A stretch of DNA of 64,000 nucleotides from the NCBI RefSeq assembly GCF_900106565.1, contig NZ_FNNJ01000007.1, positions 62,016 through 126,015 of the forward strand, given 5' to 3'. Shown here piece by piece: positions 37,078-46,527 of the stretch. The position numbers and the translations under genes were made by a program. The DNA comes from Lutibacter oricola (GTDB taxonomy: Bacteria > Bacteroidota > Bacteroidia > Flavobacteriales > Flavobacteriaceae). The first letter of the stretch is position 1. Every line of letters starts with the position of its first letter. The notes under the pieces are model-generated. The model saw only the letters and a program-made list of their open reading frames with translations. It had not been told where the DNA came from and ran no database searches.

Positions 37078-37105
37078 TGAAAGGCAGGTATTTATCTGCC
37101 TTTCA
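37078..37105 (-). terminator. Terminator after susD
   Basis: TGAAAGGCAG (37078-37087) and CTGCCTTTCA (37096-37105) form a 10-bp stem with an 8-base loop, about 65 bases past the susD stop. On the minus strand it is followed by ATTTTTAAAGG, a short T-run. It ends the MFS-GH32-susC-susD transcript. Confidence 0.8.
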
Positions 37106-37169
37106 AAAAATAAACTCAAACATTAATTATTAAGTATGACTAACAATCATCCTTACCGTATTTTAAAAT

Positions 37170-38909
37170 TTAATAACCAGGGTTTTGAATGTACAATCCT
37201 CCTGTAAAATCTATTTCTCTTTGTGGTATTGGGTAATATTCATCTCTACCAGATGTAAATTGGGCATTTGCTAAAAAATCACGTTTTGTTTTCTCAACTG
37301 CTAAATATCCATTTAACACCTCTTCTGCTTCTCCCCATCTAACTAAATCAAAAAATCTTGGTCCTTCCATTCCAAATTCTAATCTTCTTTCAAACTTTAA
37401 AGCTTTTAAAGCATATTCTTTTGAAGTAAAAGTTGGATATGTACCAATATTATAAATATCTGTTGCTCCTGCATCCATTGGCATTGAAGTACTTGCAGCT
37501 GCTCTTAATCTAACTTCGTTAATTAAATCTGTTGCTGGACCATATTGATCTAATTGAATCATAGCTTCAGCTTTAAATAATAACAAATCAGCATATCTAA
37601 TAAAATCAACATTTTTAGAGGTTCCTACAAACGGACCTTCTTTAACATAACAACCGCAATCTGGTGCTTGTTGTTCTTTCATATTCCCAAAATATCCATA
37701 TACTCCAGGATCTCTAGCCCATGAAAAATTATAAATCATGTCACCTGCTTCATTTACAGTATTTCTATACTTAAAAGGTCTTCCAGGTATTCCAACAGTA
37801 TGGTCAATTCTTGGATCTAAAGTTATTCCAGCTGTTAATGGTGAATGTCCATTTCCATCAATAGTAGTATAAATATCTTCATTATTAAATGTATCTAATA
37901 AAGGTAAACCTTCAGCATTTGTTTTAAATGCATTTACCATATTTTGACTTGCTAAGTGAAATCCACAACATCCATATAAACCTGTACCGTGAGGAGAGTT
38001 TAATCCTGTTACATAACTTACACGACTTACTTCAGTTCCATCATTAATTGAAAACTGCGCTGCCCAAATTGATTCTGATCCATTGTCAAAACCATCCATA
38101 TAATTGTTTCCATAATCAGCTTCTAAACTAGAAGTTACCTCATTAGCATAATCAATTACTTCTTGCAGTCTTGCTGTATTTATTGAAGTTACTTGATGAT
38201 TGTCATTTTGTTCATAAGCTTGGTATAATCTTAACTTTGCTAAATAAGCTGCTGCTGCATTCCTATCAGCTCTTCCTACTTGATCTTGAGATTGAGGTAA
38301 ATTGTTATAGGCGAATAAAAAATCATCTGCAATTACATTCCACAACTCTTCATTAGATAAATCATTTGAAGTTTCAAGAATTTGCTCTTGTGTTAACTCT
38401 TCAGTTATATATGGAATTTTCTTAAATAAAAGCTTCAACATAAAGTGTGAATGAGCTCTTAAAAAACGTAATTCAGCTTGACGAGTTGTTTTATCTGCAT
38501 ATTCTGCGTCTGGAATTTCATTAATTACTGACAAAGCAAAATTTGCTCTTGAAATTGCTTTATAATGATTTGTCCAAGTTCTAGGAGTCATCCAGTCTCC
38601 GTCATCTGCTTTAGTTAAATTATACTGCTCATAATGGTCAACCACATCTACATCACCTCTTCCTCCTCCACCTTTATAGGCGTCATCAGACCTTACACTT
38701 CCATATACCCATTGGTGAGTTACAGGACCAATCATTTCATCATTTGCAATTCCTGCATAAGCTGCTACAACTAATGATTCAGCATTTTCTGCAGTTGCAA
38801 CATTATCAGAAGATAACACTCCTTCTGGCTCATAATCTAAAAAATCTTCGCTACATGATATCAATAGTAAAATTGATAAAAAGTAAGTTATTTTTATATA
38901 TTTTTTCAT
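37170..38909 (-). CDS. SusD/RagB-family surface glycan-binding lipoprotein
   Basis: The 579-residue lipoprotein (LLLISC, then SEDFLDYEPEG) has the SusD N-terminal helices (AESLVVAAYAGI), TPR-like scaffold and C-terminal SusD motif (FERRLEFGMEGPRFFDLVRWGEAEEVLNGY, PIPQREIDFTGG). SusD proteins cap a SusC barrel and capture oligosaccharides at the outer surface. It follows susC after 11 bases. With GH32 in the same operon, fructan or fructo-oligosaccharide is the expected ligand. Confidence 0.94.
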   Translation of the reverse strand: MKKYIKITYFLSILLLISCSEDFLDYEPEGVLSSDNVATAENAESLVVAAYAGIANDEMIGPVTHQWVYGSVRSDDAYKGGGGRGDVDVVDHYEQYNLTKADDGDWMTPRTWTNHYKAISRANFALSVINEIPDAEYADKTTRQAELRFLRAHSHFMLKLLFKKIPYITEELTQEQILETSNDLSNEELWNVIADDFLFAYNNLPQSQDQVGRADRNAAAAYLAKLRLYQAYEQNDNHQVTSINTARLQEVIDYANEVTSSLEADYGNNYMDGFDNGSESIWAAQFSINDGTEVSRVSYVTGLNSPHGTGLYGCCGFHLASQNMVNAFKTNAEGLPLLDTFNNEDIYTTIDGNGHSPLTAGITLDPRIDHTVGIPGRPFKYRNTVNEAGDMIYNFSWARDPGVYGYFGNMKEQQAPDCGCYVKEGPFVGTSKNVDFIRYADLLLFKAEAMIQLDQYGPATDLINEVRLRAAASTSMPMDAGATDIYNIGTYPTFTSKEYALKALKFERRLEFGMEGPRFFDLVRWGEAEEVLNGYLAVEKTKRDFLANAQFTSGRDEYYPIPQREIDFTGGLYIQNPGY

Positions 38910-38920
38910 TTTTTCAATTC

Positions 38921-41900
38921 TTAAAAATTAATATTTAAACCTAATGATAGTACTGTTGGAACAGGTATGTTATTGATATTAGATCTTTCAGGATCAGCTC
39001 CTATATAATCGCTTGGAGTAAACCAAAATAAGTTTTCTCCTTGCACATACATTCTAAAACTTGACATTCCACCCCATTTTTCAATAATCTCTTCTGGTAA
39101 TGAATATCCTAGCTGCATATTTCTAACTTTAAAATATGAGTTGTTTCTGTATAAATAATCTGAAGTTTGCGTATCATTATTCACCAAAGAAAGTGAAGGA
39201 ACATCGGTATTTGTATTTGTTGAAGTCCAAGCGTTTAAGGTTCCTAAACCTGCGTTATCTCTACCTTGTACAAAATTGTTATAGAAAATATAAGAATCTA
39301 TTCCTATTCTACCTGCAACCCCAGAACCAAATACTGAAAAATCGAAATTTTTATATTCTAAATCAACTCTTACACCATACTCTAAATCAGGTAATGTGGT
39401 TCCTAAAAAGTCTCTATCGTCACTATCAATTACATTATCATTATTTAAATCGATAAATTTAATTCCACCTGGTCTTGCTCCAATTTGAGTTGCGTGTGCA
39501 TCTACTTCAGCTTGACTTTGGAATAAACCATCTGTTTTATATCCAAATATTGAAAATTGTGAATGACCAATAATTGAGTTTTCTGCTGTACCAGGATATG
39601 CTGTTCTAACTTCTTCAGGTAGTTCAGTAATTTTATCTTTAAATGCTCCAAAATTTGTTGAAACAGTCATTTTTAAATCATTATCAAATGTTTTTGAATA
39701 TGCTAATGATAATTCCCATCCTTTTGTGTTTGTTGAAGCTCCATTTAAATATCGAACTTGACCTTCTCCTACAGCTGAAGCAATTGGTGGTTGAATTAAA
39801 ATTCCTTCAGTATCTCTATTGAAGTAATCAAATGAACCTATTACTTTACCTTGAAATAATCCAAAATCAACACCAAAGTTTACTTCTTTAGTTTCTTCCC
39901 ACTTTAATCCTGAATTTGCTGCTTGAATTGATACAAAACCTGAAGGTAAATTACCTGTGTTTGCTCCGTTTAAATCATAAGCGGTTCCTACATTGTAATA
40001 AATATTGAAAAAATCTGGAACATATACGTTTTGGTTAGGTCCATATCTAGCTTCATACAATCCAAATCTTGCAACATCTCCAATAGACTGGTTACCTACT
40101 GTTCCATAACCAGCTCTAAATTTTAAGCTTGAAATTGTTTCGTTATCAGCCAAAAAATCTTCTTCACTAATTTTCCAACCAACTGTTGCTGCTGGAAAAA
40201 TACCATATCTATTGTCCTCACCAAACCTTGAAGAACCATCACGTCGTAAAGTAAATGACGCTAAATATTTATCATCAAAAGAGTAGTTTACTTTTCCAAA
40301 TTGAGATAATAATCTATTCCCTGTTGATGTTCCATTAGAACTTCTTGCTCCTGTTGCAGCAGAAAGCGTAAAATATGTTTCTGTTTCAACTGCAAAACCA
40401 TCTGCAGAAGCTACAATTGAATTTAAATCAGATTTAATAGCTTCTGTTCCTAATAATACATCAAACTTATGTTTCTCATTAATTTCAAAATTATAATTTA
40501 ATGTATTAGTAAAAGTCCAACTTGTATATTTACTAGTATCATATGTTAAACTATTATTAGCTCTAGTAATAAATCCGTTGGCAACTGTTGTTTCAATATC
40601 TTTATCGCTATAATCATTAAAATCAACACCTAAACTAGTTCTAAAAACTAAGTTTTTCATTAAGTTAATTTCAGCAAAAACATTTCCAAAAAACGATGTT
40701 CTTTCTGTATTATCCCATCTATTTATATACTGCATGTATAATGGGTTATTTCTATCTGAATAACCTGAACCTAAAGGGCCAGCATAGTCTCCAGTACTTG
40801 TATAAACAGGAATAGTTGGAGCTAAGCTAATTGCTAACCCTGGAGTTGGCGCACTACCAACATCTGGAGATGCTAAGGTTTCATCTGAAGTTGAAAATTG
40901 AGTATTAATTCCAACCTTTACTTTGTCATCAAACAATTTAAAGTTTGTATTTAATTTAGCAGAATATCTTTCATAACCTGTATGTTCTAAAACACCTGTA
41001 TTTTTTAAATACCCAACGTTTAATAACGCAAACATTTTATCAGTACCTCCAGATACCGTAAAATCATTATTATAAACAAAACCTGTTTTATAAACTTCAT
41101 CTTGCCAATCAGTATCTCCAACAGGCACATTAGTATCTCCACCTACATAAGGTTGTACTGTTAAACTATTTAAAACTGGATTGTTAAAATCACCATTCCA
41201 ATCAAAATTATATATTTCACCATATCCACTATTTGGATCAGCGCCATCATTTACCGATGCTTGAAAAAGAACTTGCCCACGTTGTTCCGCATTTAACATG
41301 TCGTAACGTTGAGATTTTTCTGAAAGTACCGATACATTAGTATTGTATGAAACTTTAATTTTCTCACCATCTCCTTTTGGTGCATTTTTAGTTGTAACAA
41401 TAACAACACCATTACCTGCTCTTGCACCATAAATTGTTGAGGCTGATGCATCTTTTAATACTTGCACAGATTCTATAACACTAGGATTTAAGCTAGACAT
41501 TACTTCTTGTCTTACAGTTGGTACTCCATCAATAACATATAATGGATCATTATTTCCTAGAGTACTAACTCCACGAATTAAAACCCTACTACTCGTACCA
41601 CTAGGATCTCCAGATTTTTCAATAAACAATCCTGGTACTTTTCCTTGAATTGCTTGCATTGGATTACCAGAACTCATACTTTGTCCTTCCAATGAAGATA
41701 CGTCTACTACAGATACAGATCCTGTTACATCTACTGCTCGTTCTCTAGTATAACCTGTTAATACAACAACATCTAATGATTGTGCATCAGGTGTCAAAAC
41801 AACGTCTATTTTACTTTTTCCATTTAATGGAATTTTTTGAGTTGTAAACCCCACATAACTGAATACCAAAGTAGCATTACTATCAATATTACTTATTGTA

Positions 41901-42079
41901 TAATTTCCATCAAAATCAGTAACAACACCTTTAGTTGTTCCTAATATTGACACAGATGTTCCTGGTAAAGGCGAGCCATCTTCTGAAGATGTAACAACAC
42001 CTTTTACTTCTAATTTTTGTGCCTGTATTGTAAAAATTGAAGCAAATAAAATTAGAGTTAAAATAAATTTAGTTCTCAT
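38921..42079 (-). CDS. SusC/RagA-family TonB-dependent transporter
   Basis: The 1052-residue protein has a signal peptide (SIFTIQAQ), an N-terminal carboxypeptidase-regulatory-like domain (VKGVVTSSEDGSPLPGTSVS), a TonB-box region (LDVVVLTGYTRERAVDVTGS), a plug (NPMQAIQGKVPGLFIE, VLIRGVSTLGNNDPLYVIDG, GARAGNGVVIVTTK) and a 22-strand barrel ending in VPTVLSLGLNINF. It imports oligosaccharides across the outer membrane with SusD. Operon order is sugar porter, GH32, SusC, SusD. Confidence 0.95.
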   Translation of the reverse strand: MRTKFILTLILFASIFTIQAQKLEVKGVVTSSEDGSPLPGTSVSILGTTKGVVTDFDGNYTISNIDSNATLVFSYVGFTTQKIPLNGKSKIDVVLTPDAQSLDVVVLTGYTRERAVDVTGSVSVVDVSSLEGQSMSSGNPMQAIQGKVPGLFIEKSGDPSGTSSRVLIRGVSTLGNNDPLYVIDGVPTVRQEVMSSLNPSVIESVQVLKDASASTIYGARAGNGVVIVTTKNAPKGDGEKIKVSYNTNVSVLSEKSQRYDMLNAEQRGQVLFQASVNDGADPNSGYGEIYNFDWNGDFNNPVLNSLTVQPYVGGDTNVPVGDTDWQDEVYKTGFVYNNDFTVSGGTDKMFALLNVGYLKNTGVLEHTGYERYSAKLNTNFKLFDDKVKVGINTQFSTSDETLASPDVGSAPTPGLAISLAPTIPVYTSTGDYAGPLGSGYSDRNNPLYMQYINRWDNTERTSFFGNVFAEINLMKNLVFRTSLGVDFNDYSDKDIETTVANGFITRANNSLTYDTSKYTSWTFTNTLNYNFEINEKHKFDVLLGTEAIKSDLNSIVASADGFAVETETYFTLSAATGARSSNGTSTGNRLLSQFGKVNYSFDDKYLASFTLRRDGSSRFGEDNRYGIFPAATVGWKISEEDFLADNETISSLKFRAGYGTVGNQSIGDVARFGLYEARYGPNQNVYVPDFFNIYYNVGTAYDLNGANTGNLPSGFVSIQAANSGLKWEETKEVNFGVDFGLFQGKVIGSFDYFNRDTEGILIQPPIASAVGEGQVRYLNGASTNTKGWELSLAYSKTFDNDLKMTVSTNFGAFKDKITELPEEVRTAYPGTAENSIIGHSQFSIFGYKTDGLFQSQAEVDAHATQIGARPGGIKFIDLNNDNVIDSDDRDFLGTTLPDLEYGVRVDLEYKNFDFSVFGSGVAGRIGIDSYIFYNNFVQGRDNAGLGTLNAWTSTNTNTDVPSLSLVNNDTQTSDYLYRNNSYFKVRNMQLGYSLPEEIIEKWGGMSSFRMYVQGENLFWFTPSDYIGADPERSNINNIPVPTVLSLGLNINF

Positions 42080-42095
42080 AATTCATCTTTATAGT

Positions 42096-43703
42096 TTAGT
42101 TAAAATTAAGTTCATTAATTATCAAGTTTTCAATTTCTATATTGAAATTTTCAGACTGTACTGAAAATGCCTCGATAGGATTTTTTGGAAAAAATATTTC
42201 TGTCATAACAGTTTCTCCATTGTTGTAAAATATTTCTATTGAAGTTTTGTCTAATAAAAGCCTAACTTCAAGTTCGTTTTCAGTTGTAGTAAATGGTGCT
42301 TTTGAAATTTTTGGAGCAAATTCTTCTGAAAAAGATACATTTCCAGACACCATTCTATCAATAAAGAAAAATTGTTCATTATTATTTAGTCCAAATTTTA
42401 TAGCATCACCACTTTTGTTATCAAAACAAAATGTATATGTATCTTCTTTTAAATTTTTAATTGTAAACTGAATATCCAAACTTTTAAAATCGATCAGTTT
42501 TTTATTAGTTAATAAAGTTTGTTTCCCCTTTTCAATATTTATACTATTTTTCTTTACTGTTTTTGAAATATAGTTTGAGATTTCTTTAACTGGAACAGAT
42601 TTTAATTGATATTTATTATTGGTTTTTGTAAGCTTAAGTTCTCGTGCAACCGTCATAGAACTTCTCCACTTTTCGGTAGGAACTTTTGTTGCATATTGCC
42701 AGTTACTCATCCAACCAATAAATAACTTTCTTCCATCAGTATCTGGAATATTAGACCAAGTTACACCTGCATAATTATCTTTTCCATAGTCAATCCAAGA
42801 AGCATTATTAGTATCTAATTCATTTTTAAAGTCTGGATCGATTGTAAAGTTTTTACCATCAAAATCTCCAACAAAATATTGTGTTGCAGACCCCATATTA
42901 TAACCTCCTTTTCCAACACTTACTATAAGCACCCATTTAACTTCATCAGTACCTTCTACTTGCATAGCAAATAAATCTGGACATTCCCATACACCATCAT
43001 GAGAACCAATATTTTCTCCAAAATTTGATAAAAGCTCCCAATCTTTTAAATTTTTAGAACTATAAAACATTATTTCTTGACCAGCTGCCAATACCATAAT
43101 CCACTTTTCATTTACTTCATCCCATACAACTTTAGGGTCTCTAAAATCTTTGATATTTGGGTTTTTTATTACTGGATTATCAGCATATTTTTCCCACGTT
43201 AATCCTTCATCCAAAGAATAAGCAATGGCTTGAGATTGAAAATTAACATCACCGTTTTTTTCTTTATCCATATTATGGTAAGTAAACATGGCTATAGTTG
43301 GGATTTTACCACCTTTTCCAAAACCAGAAGTATTATCAGCATCAACTACGGCACTTCCTGAAAAAATATAACCTTTCTCATCTGGGTACAATGCTATTGG
43401 TTTTTCAACCCAAGTGACCATATCTGTACTAATTGCGTGCCCCCAGTGCATTGGTCCCCAAACATTCCCATCAGGATAGTATTGAAAATATAAATGATAG
43501 TAACCATTGTAGAAAAACATACCATTAGGGTCGTTCATCCAATTAGCTTTCGGCGTGAAATGAAAATTAGGCCTATATAATTGTTCTTCTGAAAGCTTTG
43601 TTTCAACAGTATTTGATACATCTTGCTTTGTTTTTTGCTCCTTACAACCAATGGTTATAATTAGACCAATAAACACCACAAATAATACTTTAAATTCTTT
43701 CAT
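42096..43703 (-). CDS. GH32 fructan hydrolase / levanase-invertase
   Basis: The 535-residue lipoprotein (IGCKEQ, Cys20) has the GH32 five-bladed propeller. WMNDPNG at 55-61 contains the nucleophile D58, RDP at 188-190 the stabilising Asp, and ECPDL the acid/base E240. The C-terminal beta-sandwich follows (ELEVRLLLDKTSIEIFYNNGE). It hydrolyses beta-fructosidic bonds of levan, inulin or sucrose. The lipobox suggests attachment outside the cytosol. Endo or exo action cannot be told by eye. It lies 15 bases after the sugar porter and 16 bases before susC. Confidence 0.94.
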   Translation of the reverse strand: MKEFKVLFVVFIGLIITIGCKEQKTKQDVSNTVETKLSEEQLYRPNFHFTPKANWMNDPNGMFFYNGYYHLYFQYYPDGNVWGPMHWGHAISTDMVTWVEKPIALYPDEKGYIFSGSAVVDADNTSGFGKGGKIPTIAMFTYHNMDKEKNGDVNFQSQAIAYSLDEGLTWEKYADNPVIKNPNIKDFRDPKVVWDEVNEKWIMVLAAGQEIMFYSSKNLKDWELLSNFGENIGSHDGVWECPDLFAMQVEGTDEVKWVLIVSVGKGGYNMGSATQYFVGDFDGKNFTIDPDFKNELDTNNASWIDYGKDNYAGVTWSNIPDTDGRKLFIGWMSNWQYATKVPTEKWRSSMTVARELKLTKTNNKYQLKSVPVKEISNYISKTVKKNSINIEKGKQTLLTNKKLIDFKSLDIQFTIKNLKEDTYTFCFDNKSGDAIKFGLNNNEQFFFIDRMVSGNVSFSEEFAPKISKAPFTTTENELEVRLLLDKTSIEIFYNNGETVMTEIFFPKNPIEAFSVQSENFNIEIENLIINELNFN

Positions 43704-43718
43704 TTGTTTAAGTTTTAA

Positions 43719-45038
43719 TTATTGTTTTATTAATTTTTTAGATAATTTCTCTAATGAAATTCCTTTTGTTTCTGGCATCATAAACATTACAAATATTAAT
43801 TGAATCAACATCATAAATGCAAAAAAACCAAAGACGGCTCCAGCTCCAATACTTGAAAATAATACTGGTACTAAAGATGGAATTATTGCTGCTAATACCC
43901 AATGTACAGAGCTTCCAAATGCTTGCCCTGAACCTCTTAAGTGATTTGGGAAAATTTCAGAAATAAACACCCAAATTACTGTTCCCTGACCTATTGCATG
44001 TGCTGCAATAAACATAAATAAGAAAATGGGCATAGAGTTTCCTTCCCAATTAAAAAAGAATGCAATTGAAACTAATGAAAGAGATATTATATAACCTACG
44101 GAACCAATATACATCAATTGTTTTCTCCCTAATTTATCTATAAGATATATACCTAATAGTGTAAAAAGCATATTAGTTACACCAACACCTATACTACTTA
44201 ATAATGCCGAACTTTCCTCTAAACCAGCTTCAGTTAAAATTCTAGGTGCATAATATAAAAATGCATTTATTCCAGATAATTGATTAAAGAAAGCCACAAG
44301 AAATGCAAGAATTAATGGATATCTATATTTTTTTAAAAAGATGTTTTCATTAGCAACTGTATTTTCCATTTCAGCCTTAATTTCTGTCATTAACTGCTCT
44401 GGATTTTGTTCTGGATTTATAATTTGAAGTACTTTTACAGCCTCTTTATTTCTAAACTTAGTAAGCAACCATCTTGGACTCATAGGCACTGTTAAAGCAA
44501 ATAATGTATATAAAGCAGCAGGAATAGCTTCTACGCCAACCATCCATCTCCAAGAATTTTCACCTAGACCACTTAGCAAGTAATTAGATAAAAAAGCAAC
44601 TAAAATTCCAAATACAATATTAAATTGATAAAGACCTACAAGTTTACCGCGGTCTTTTGCTGGTGCTATTTCAGAAATATAAGCTGGCGCCGCTATGGTA
44701 GATGCTCCAACTCCTAATCCTCCAATAAATCTAAAAATTGCAAATGTAATTGGATCGTTTGCAAAAGCCGAACCTATAGCAGAAACCGTGTATAAAACAC
44801 CAATCCAAATCAGCGTATTTTTACGACCAAATTTATTAGTAGGTATACCTCCAAAAAAAGCTCCTATCACTGTTCCCCATAAAGCCATTCCTATCACAAT
44901 AACACCATGAAATACATCTGAAGACCCCCACAATAATTGTAGTTTTTTTTCTGCTCCAGAGATAACTACCGTATCAAAGCCAAATAAAAACCCTGCTAAA
45001 GCTGCAGTAACTGACCATATTAGTATTTTTTTATTCAT
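43719..45038 (-). CDS. Sugar porter family (SP) MFS transporter
   Basis: The 439-residue protein has 12 spans and SP-family motifs: GRKNTL after span 2, APAKDRGKLVGLYQ, a PxSPRWL segment (PMSPRWLLTKF), NQLSGINAFLYYAPRI after span 6, and the terminal PETKG. SP members take up hexoses by H+ or Na+ symport. Fructose or glucose from GH32 activity is the likely substrate (inference). First gene of the operon, under the divergent control region shared with the LacI regulator. Confidence 0.92.
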   Translation of the reverse strand: MNKKILIWSVTAALAGFLFGFDTVVISGAEKKLQLLWGSSDVFHGVIVIGMALWGTVIGAFFGGIPTNKFGRKNTLIWIGVLYTVSAIGSAFANDPITFAIFRFIGGLGVGASTIAAPAYISEIAPAKDRGKLVGLYQFNIVFGILVAFLSNYLLSGLGENSWRWMVGVEAIPAALYTLFALTVPMSPRWLLTKFRNKEAVKVLQIINPEQNPEQLMTEIKAEMENTVANENIFLKKYRYPLILAFLVAFFNQLSGINAFLYYAPRILTEAGLEESSALLSSIGVGVTNMLFTLLGIYLIDKLGRKQLMYIGSVGYIISLSLVSIAFFFNWEGNSMPIFLFMFIAAHAIGQGTVIWVFISEIFPNHLRGSGQAFGSSVHWVLAAIIPSLVPVLFSSIGAGAVFGFFAFMMLIQLIFVMFMMPETKGISLEKLSKKLIKQ

Positions 45039-45089
45039 CCCTTGTTTTTATTAAGTGCTATTTAAATCTATTGGTTTCAATTCTATACT

Positions 45090-45097
45090 CAAATATA
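45090..45097 (-). promoter_or_regulatory. -7 box of the sugar porter-GH32-SusCD operon
   Basis: The minus strand reads TATATTTG, an exact match to the Bacteroidota -7 consensus TAnnTTTG, leaving a leader of about 45 bases before the ATG at 45038. No clear TTG -33 element is visible at the usual spacing. The nearest regulator palindrome starts 35 bases upstream of this box. Confidence 0.55.
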
Positions 45098-45132
45098 TTC
45101 ACAATTAACATTATTGTTCTTTATATTAACAT

Positions 45133-45167
45133 CGAAATCGATTTCGAAATAACCGAAATCGATTTCG
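45133..45167. promoter_or_regulatory. Two tandem CGAAATCGATTTCG palindromes, probable LacI operators
   Basis: CGAAATCGATTTCG occurs at 45133-45146 and again at 45154-45167. Each is a perfect 14-bp palindrome with a central CG step, typical of LacI-family sites. Their centres are 21 bp apart, two helical turns, so dimers would bind on the same face. They lie between divergent -7 boxes at 45090-45097 (minus) and 45201-45208 (plus), about 34 bases upstream of each. Confidence 0.85.
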
Positions 45168-45200
45168 ATTACAATTTTAGCTTAAACAATATTTGTTTAT

Positions 45201-45208
45201 TATATTTG
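45201..45208 (+). promoter_or_regulatory. -7 box upstream of the fructan-locus LacI gene
   Basis: TATATTTG matches TAnnTTTG exactly, ending 5 bases before the ATG at 45214. If used, transcription would begin at or almost at the start codon, giving a very short or absent leader. No other -7 match closer to a normal distance was seen. Confidence 0.45.
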
Positions 45209-45213
45209 ATTAT

Positions 45214-46236
45214 ATGGAACCAGTAACCCTTAAAAATATAGCTTCAGAACTTGGAATATCAGTTACAACTGCCTCAAAAGCATTAAAAAATTACCCTGAT
45301 GTTAGTCCAAAAACCAGAAAAGCTGTAGTTGATTTAGCAAAAAAATTAAACTATACTCCAAATTCTTTTGCCGTGAATTTAAGGACCAAAGAATCTAAAA
45401 TTATTGGATTAATTATTCCTGAAATTGTACATCATTTTTTTTCAAGTGTTATTAATGCAATTATTAAGAAAGCCGAAAAAAAAGGATACTTGGTTATAAC
45501 TCTTCAATCTAATGAATCTGATAAGCTAGAAGAGAAACAAATTGATTTACTTCTAGACAAACGTGTTGATGGTATATTAATGTCTCTTTCAAATAATAGA
45601 AAAGATTTATCACCTCTAAAAAAAATAATAGAATCTGAAACTCCTTTGGTTTTATTTGATAAAATTTCAAAAGTAATTAATTGTTCAAAAGTAATTATTG
45701 ATGATAGAAAAGCTGCCTATTCAGCTACTAAACATTTAATTAATTCTGGATGTAAAAATATTGCTCATTTTAGAGGTCCTTTAAACCCTCAAAATTCAAT
45801 TGATCGTTTTTTAGGATATAAAAAAGCTATAGAAGACTATAAATTAACCTTTGACAAATCCTTAATTTATACTTGTGAAAAAGTAACTTATAAAGAGGGT
45901 TATAATTTTGCCAAACAACTACATTTAAGCAACAAAAAGGTTGATGCTATTTTTGCAATTACCGATCTTGTAGCAATTGGTGCAATAACCTATTTTAATG
46001 AGGCAAACATAAAAATACCTGAACAAATTTCAATTATAGGTTTTAGTAATTGGTTTATGGCTTCTGTAATTTCACCTTCATTAAGTACAGTAGACCAACC
46101 AGGAAACGAAATGGGTAAAACTGCTTTAAAGCTATTGTTAAAGGAAATAAAAGCCACAAAAAAAGGTAAAAAAATAGAATATAAAACTATTGTGTTACCA
46201 ACAGACGTAATTTGTAGAAACTCCACAAAAAAATAA
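45214..46236 (+). CDS. LacI-family regulator of the fructan/sucrose locus
   Basis: About 340 residues with a LacI helix-turn-helix (VTLKNIASELGISVTTASKA), hinge (FAVNLRTKESKIIGLIIP) and a sugar-binding sensor domain. The ATG at 45214 is chosen. An in-frame TTG at 45193 would start inside the promoter and adds residues that are not part of the DNA-binding domain. It is divergent from the sugar porter-GH32-SusCD operon and next to two palindromic operators. The inducer is probably fructose or a fructose oligosaccharide (inference). Confidence 0.92.
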   Translation: MEPVTLKNIASELGISVTTASKALKNYPDVSPKTRKAVVDLAKKLNYTPNSFAVNLRTKESKIIGLIIPEIVHHFFSSVINAIIKKAEKKGYLVITLQSNESDKLEEKQIDLLLDKRVDGILMSLSNNRKDLSPLKKIIESETPLVLFDKISKVINCSKVIIDDRKAAYSATKHLINSGCKNIAHFRGPLNPQNSIDRFLGYKKAIEDYKLTFDKSLIYTCEKVTYKEGYNFAKQLHLSNKKVDAIFAITDLVAIGAITYFNEANIKIPEQISIIGFSNWFMASVISPSLSTVDQPGNEMGKTALKLLLKEIKATKKGKKIEYKTIVLPTDVICRNSTKK

Positions 46237-46275
46237 GACCCTCATTTATTCTTCACTAACTTTCATGTAAAAAGA

Positions 46276-46305
46276 AAAACCCAACTGAAAAATCAGTTGA
46301 GTTTT
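46276..46305 (-). terminator. Terminator of tRNA-Leu
   Basis: On the minus strand AACTCAACTGA pairs with TCAGTTGGGTT (one G-T wobble) across a short loop, then runs into TTTTTCTTTTT. It starts just past the tRNA 3' end. The LacI gene ends on the opposite strand at 46236. Confidence 0.75.
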
Positions 46306-46307
46306 AG

Positions 46308-46389
46308 TACCTCGAGTGGGAATCGAACCCACACTCCCGAAAGAACTGGATTTTGAATCCAGCGCGTCTACCAGTTCCGCCATCGAGGC
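46308..46389 (-). tRNA. tRNA-Leu (anticodon CAA)
   Basis: The 82-base minus-strand sequence folds as a class II tRNA. The acceptor stem GCCTCGA pairs with TCGAGGT (G-T at the end pair) with discriminator A. The anticodon stem CTGGA/TCCAG holds the loop TTCAAAA, giving anticodon CAA (Leu, codon UUG). There is a long variable arm and a T-arm with GGTTCGATTCC. The 3' CCA is not encoded. A terminator hairpin follows. Confidence 0.95.
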
Positions 46390-46527
46390 TTTTTTGAATT
46401 GGACTGCAAATTTAAAAATTTTTTTTCATCTAAAACGTAAAAACTTTAAGAAGATGTTCAATTACTATTTAAATAATTTTAAATTTGCACCCAACAACAC
46501 ACAAAACCGTAAACACAACTAAAAAAA

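Noticed and set aside
33262-46236. Fructan locus as a prophage or integrative element
   Set aside because: No integrase, att repeats or phage genes are present; the nearby tRNA-Leu is intact with no duplicated 3' end found in the window.
46316-46522. Plus-strand open frame of 68 codons
   Set aside because: It runs through the tRNA-Leu gene on the opposite strand; the frame is a by-product of the tRNA.
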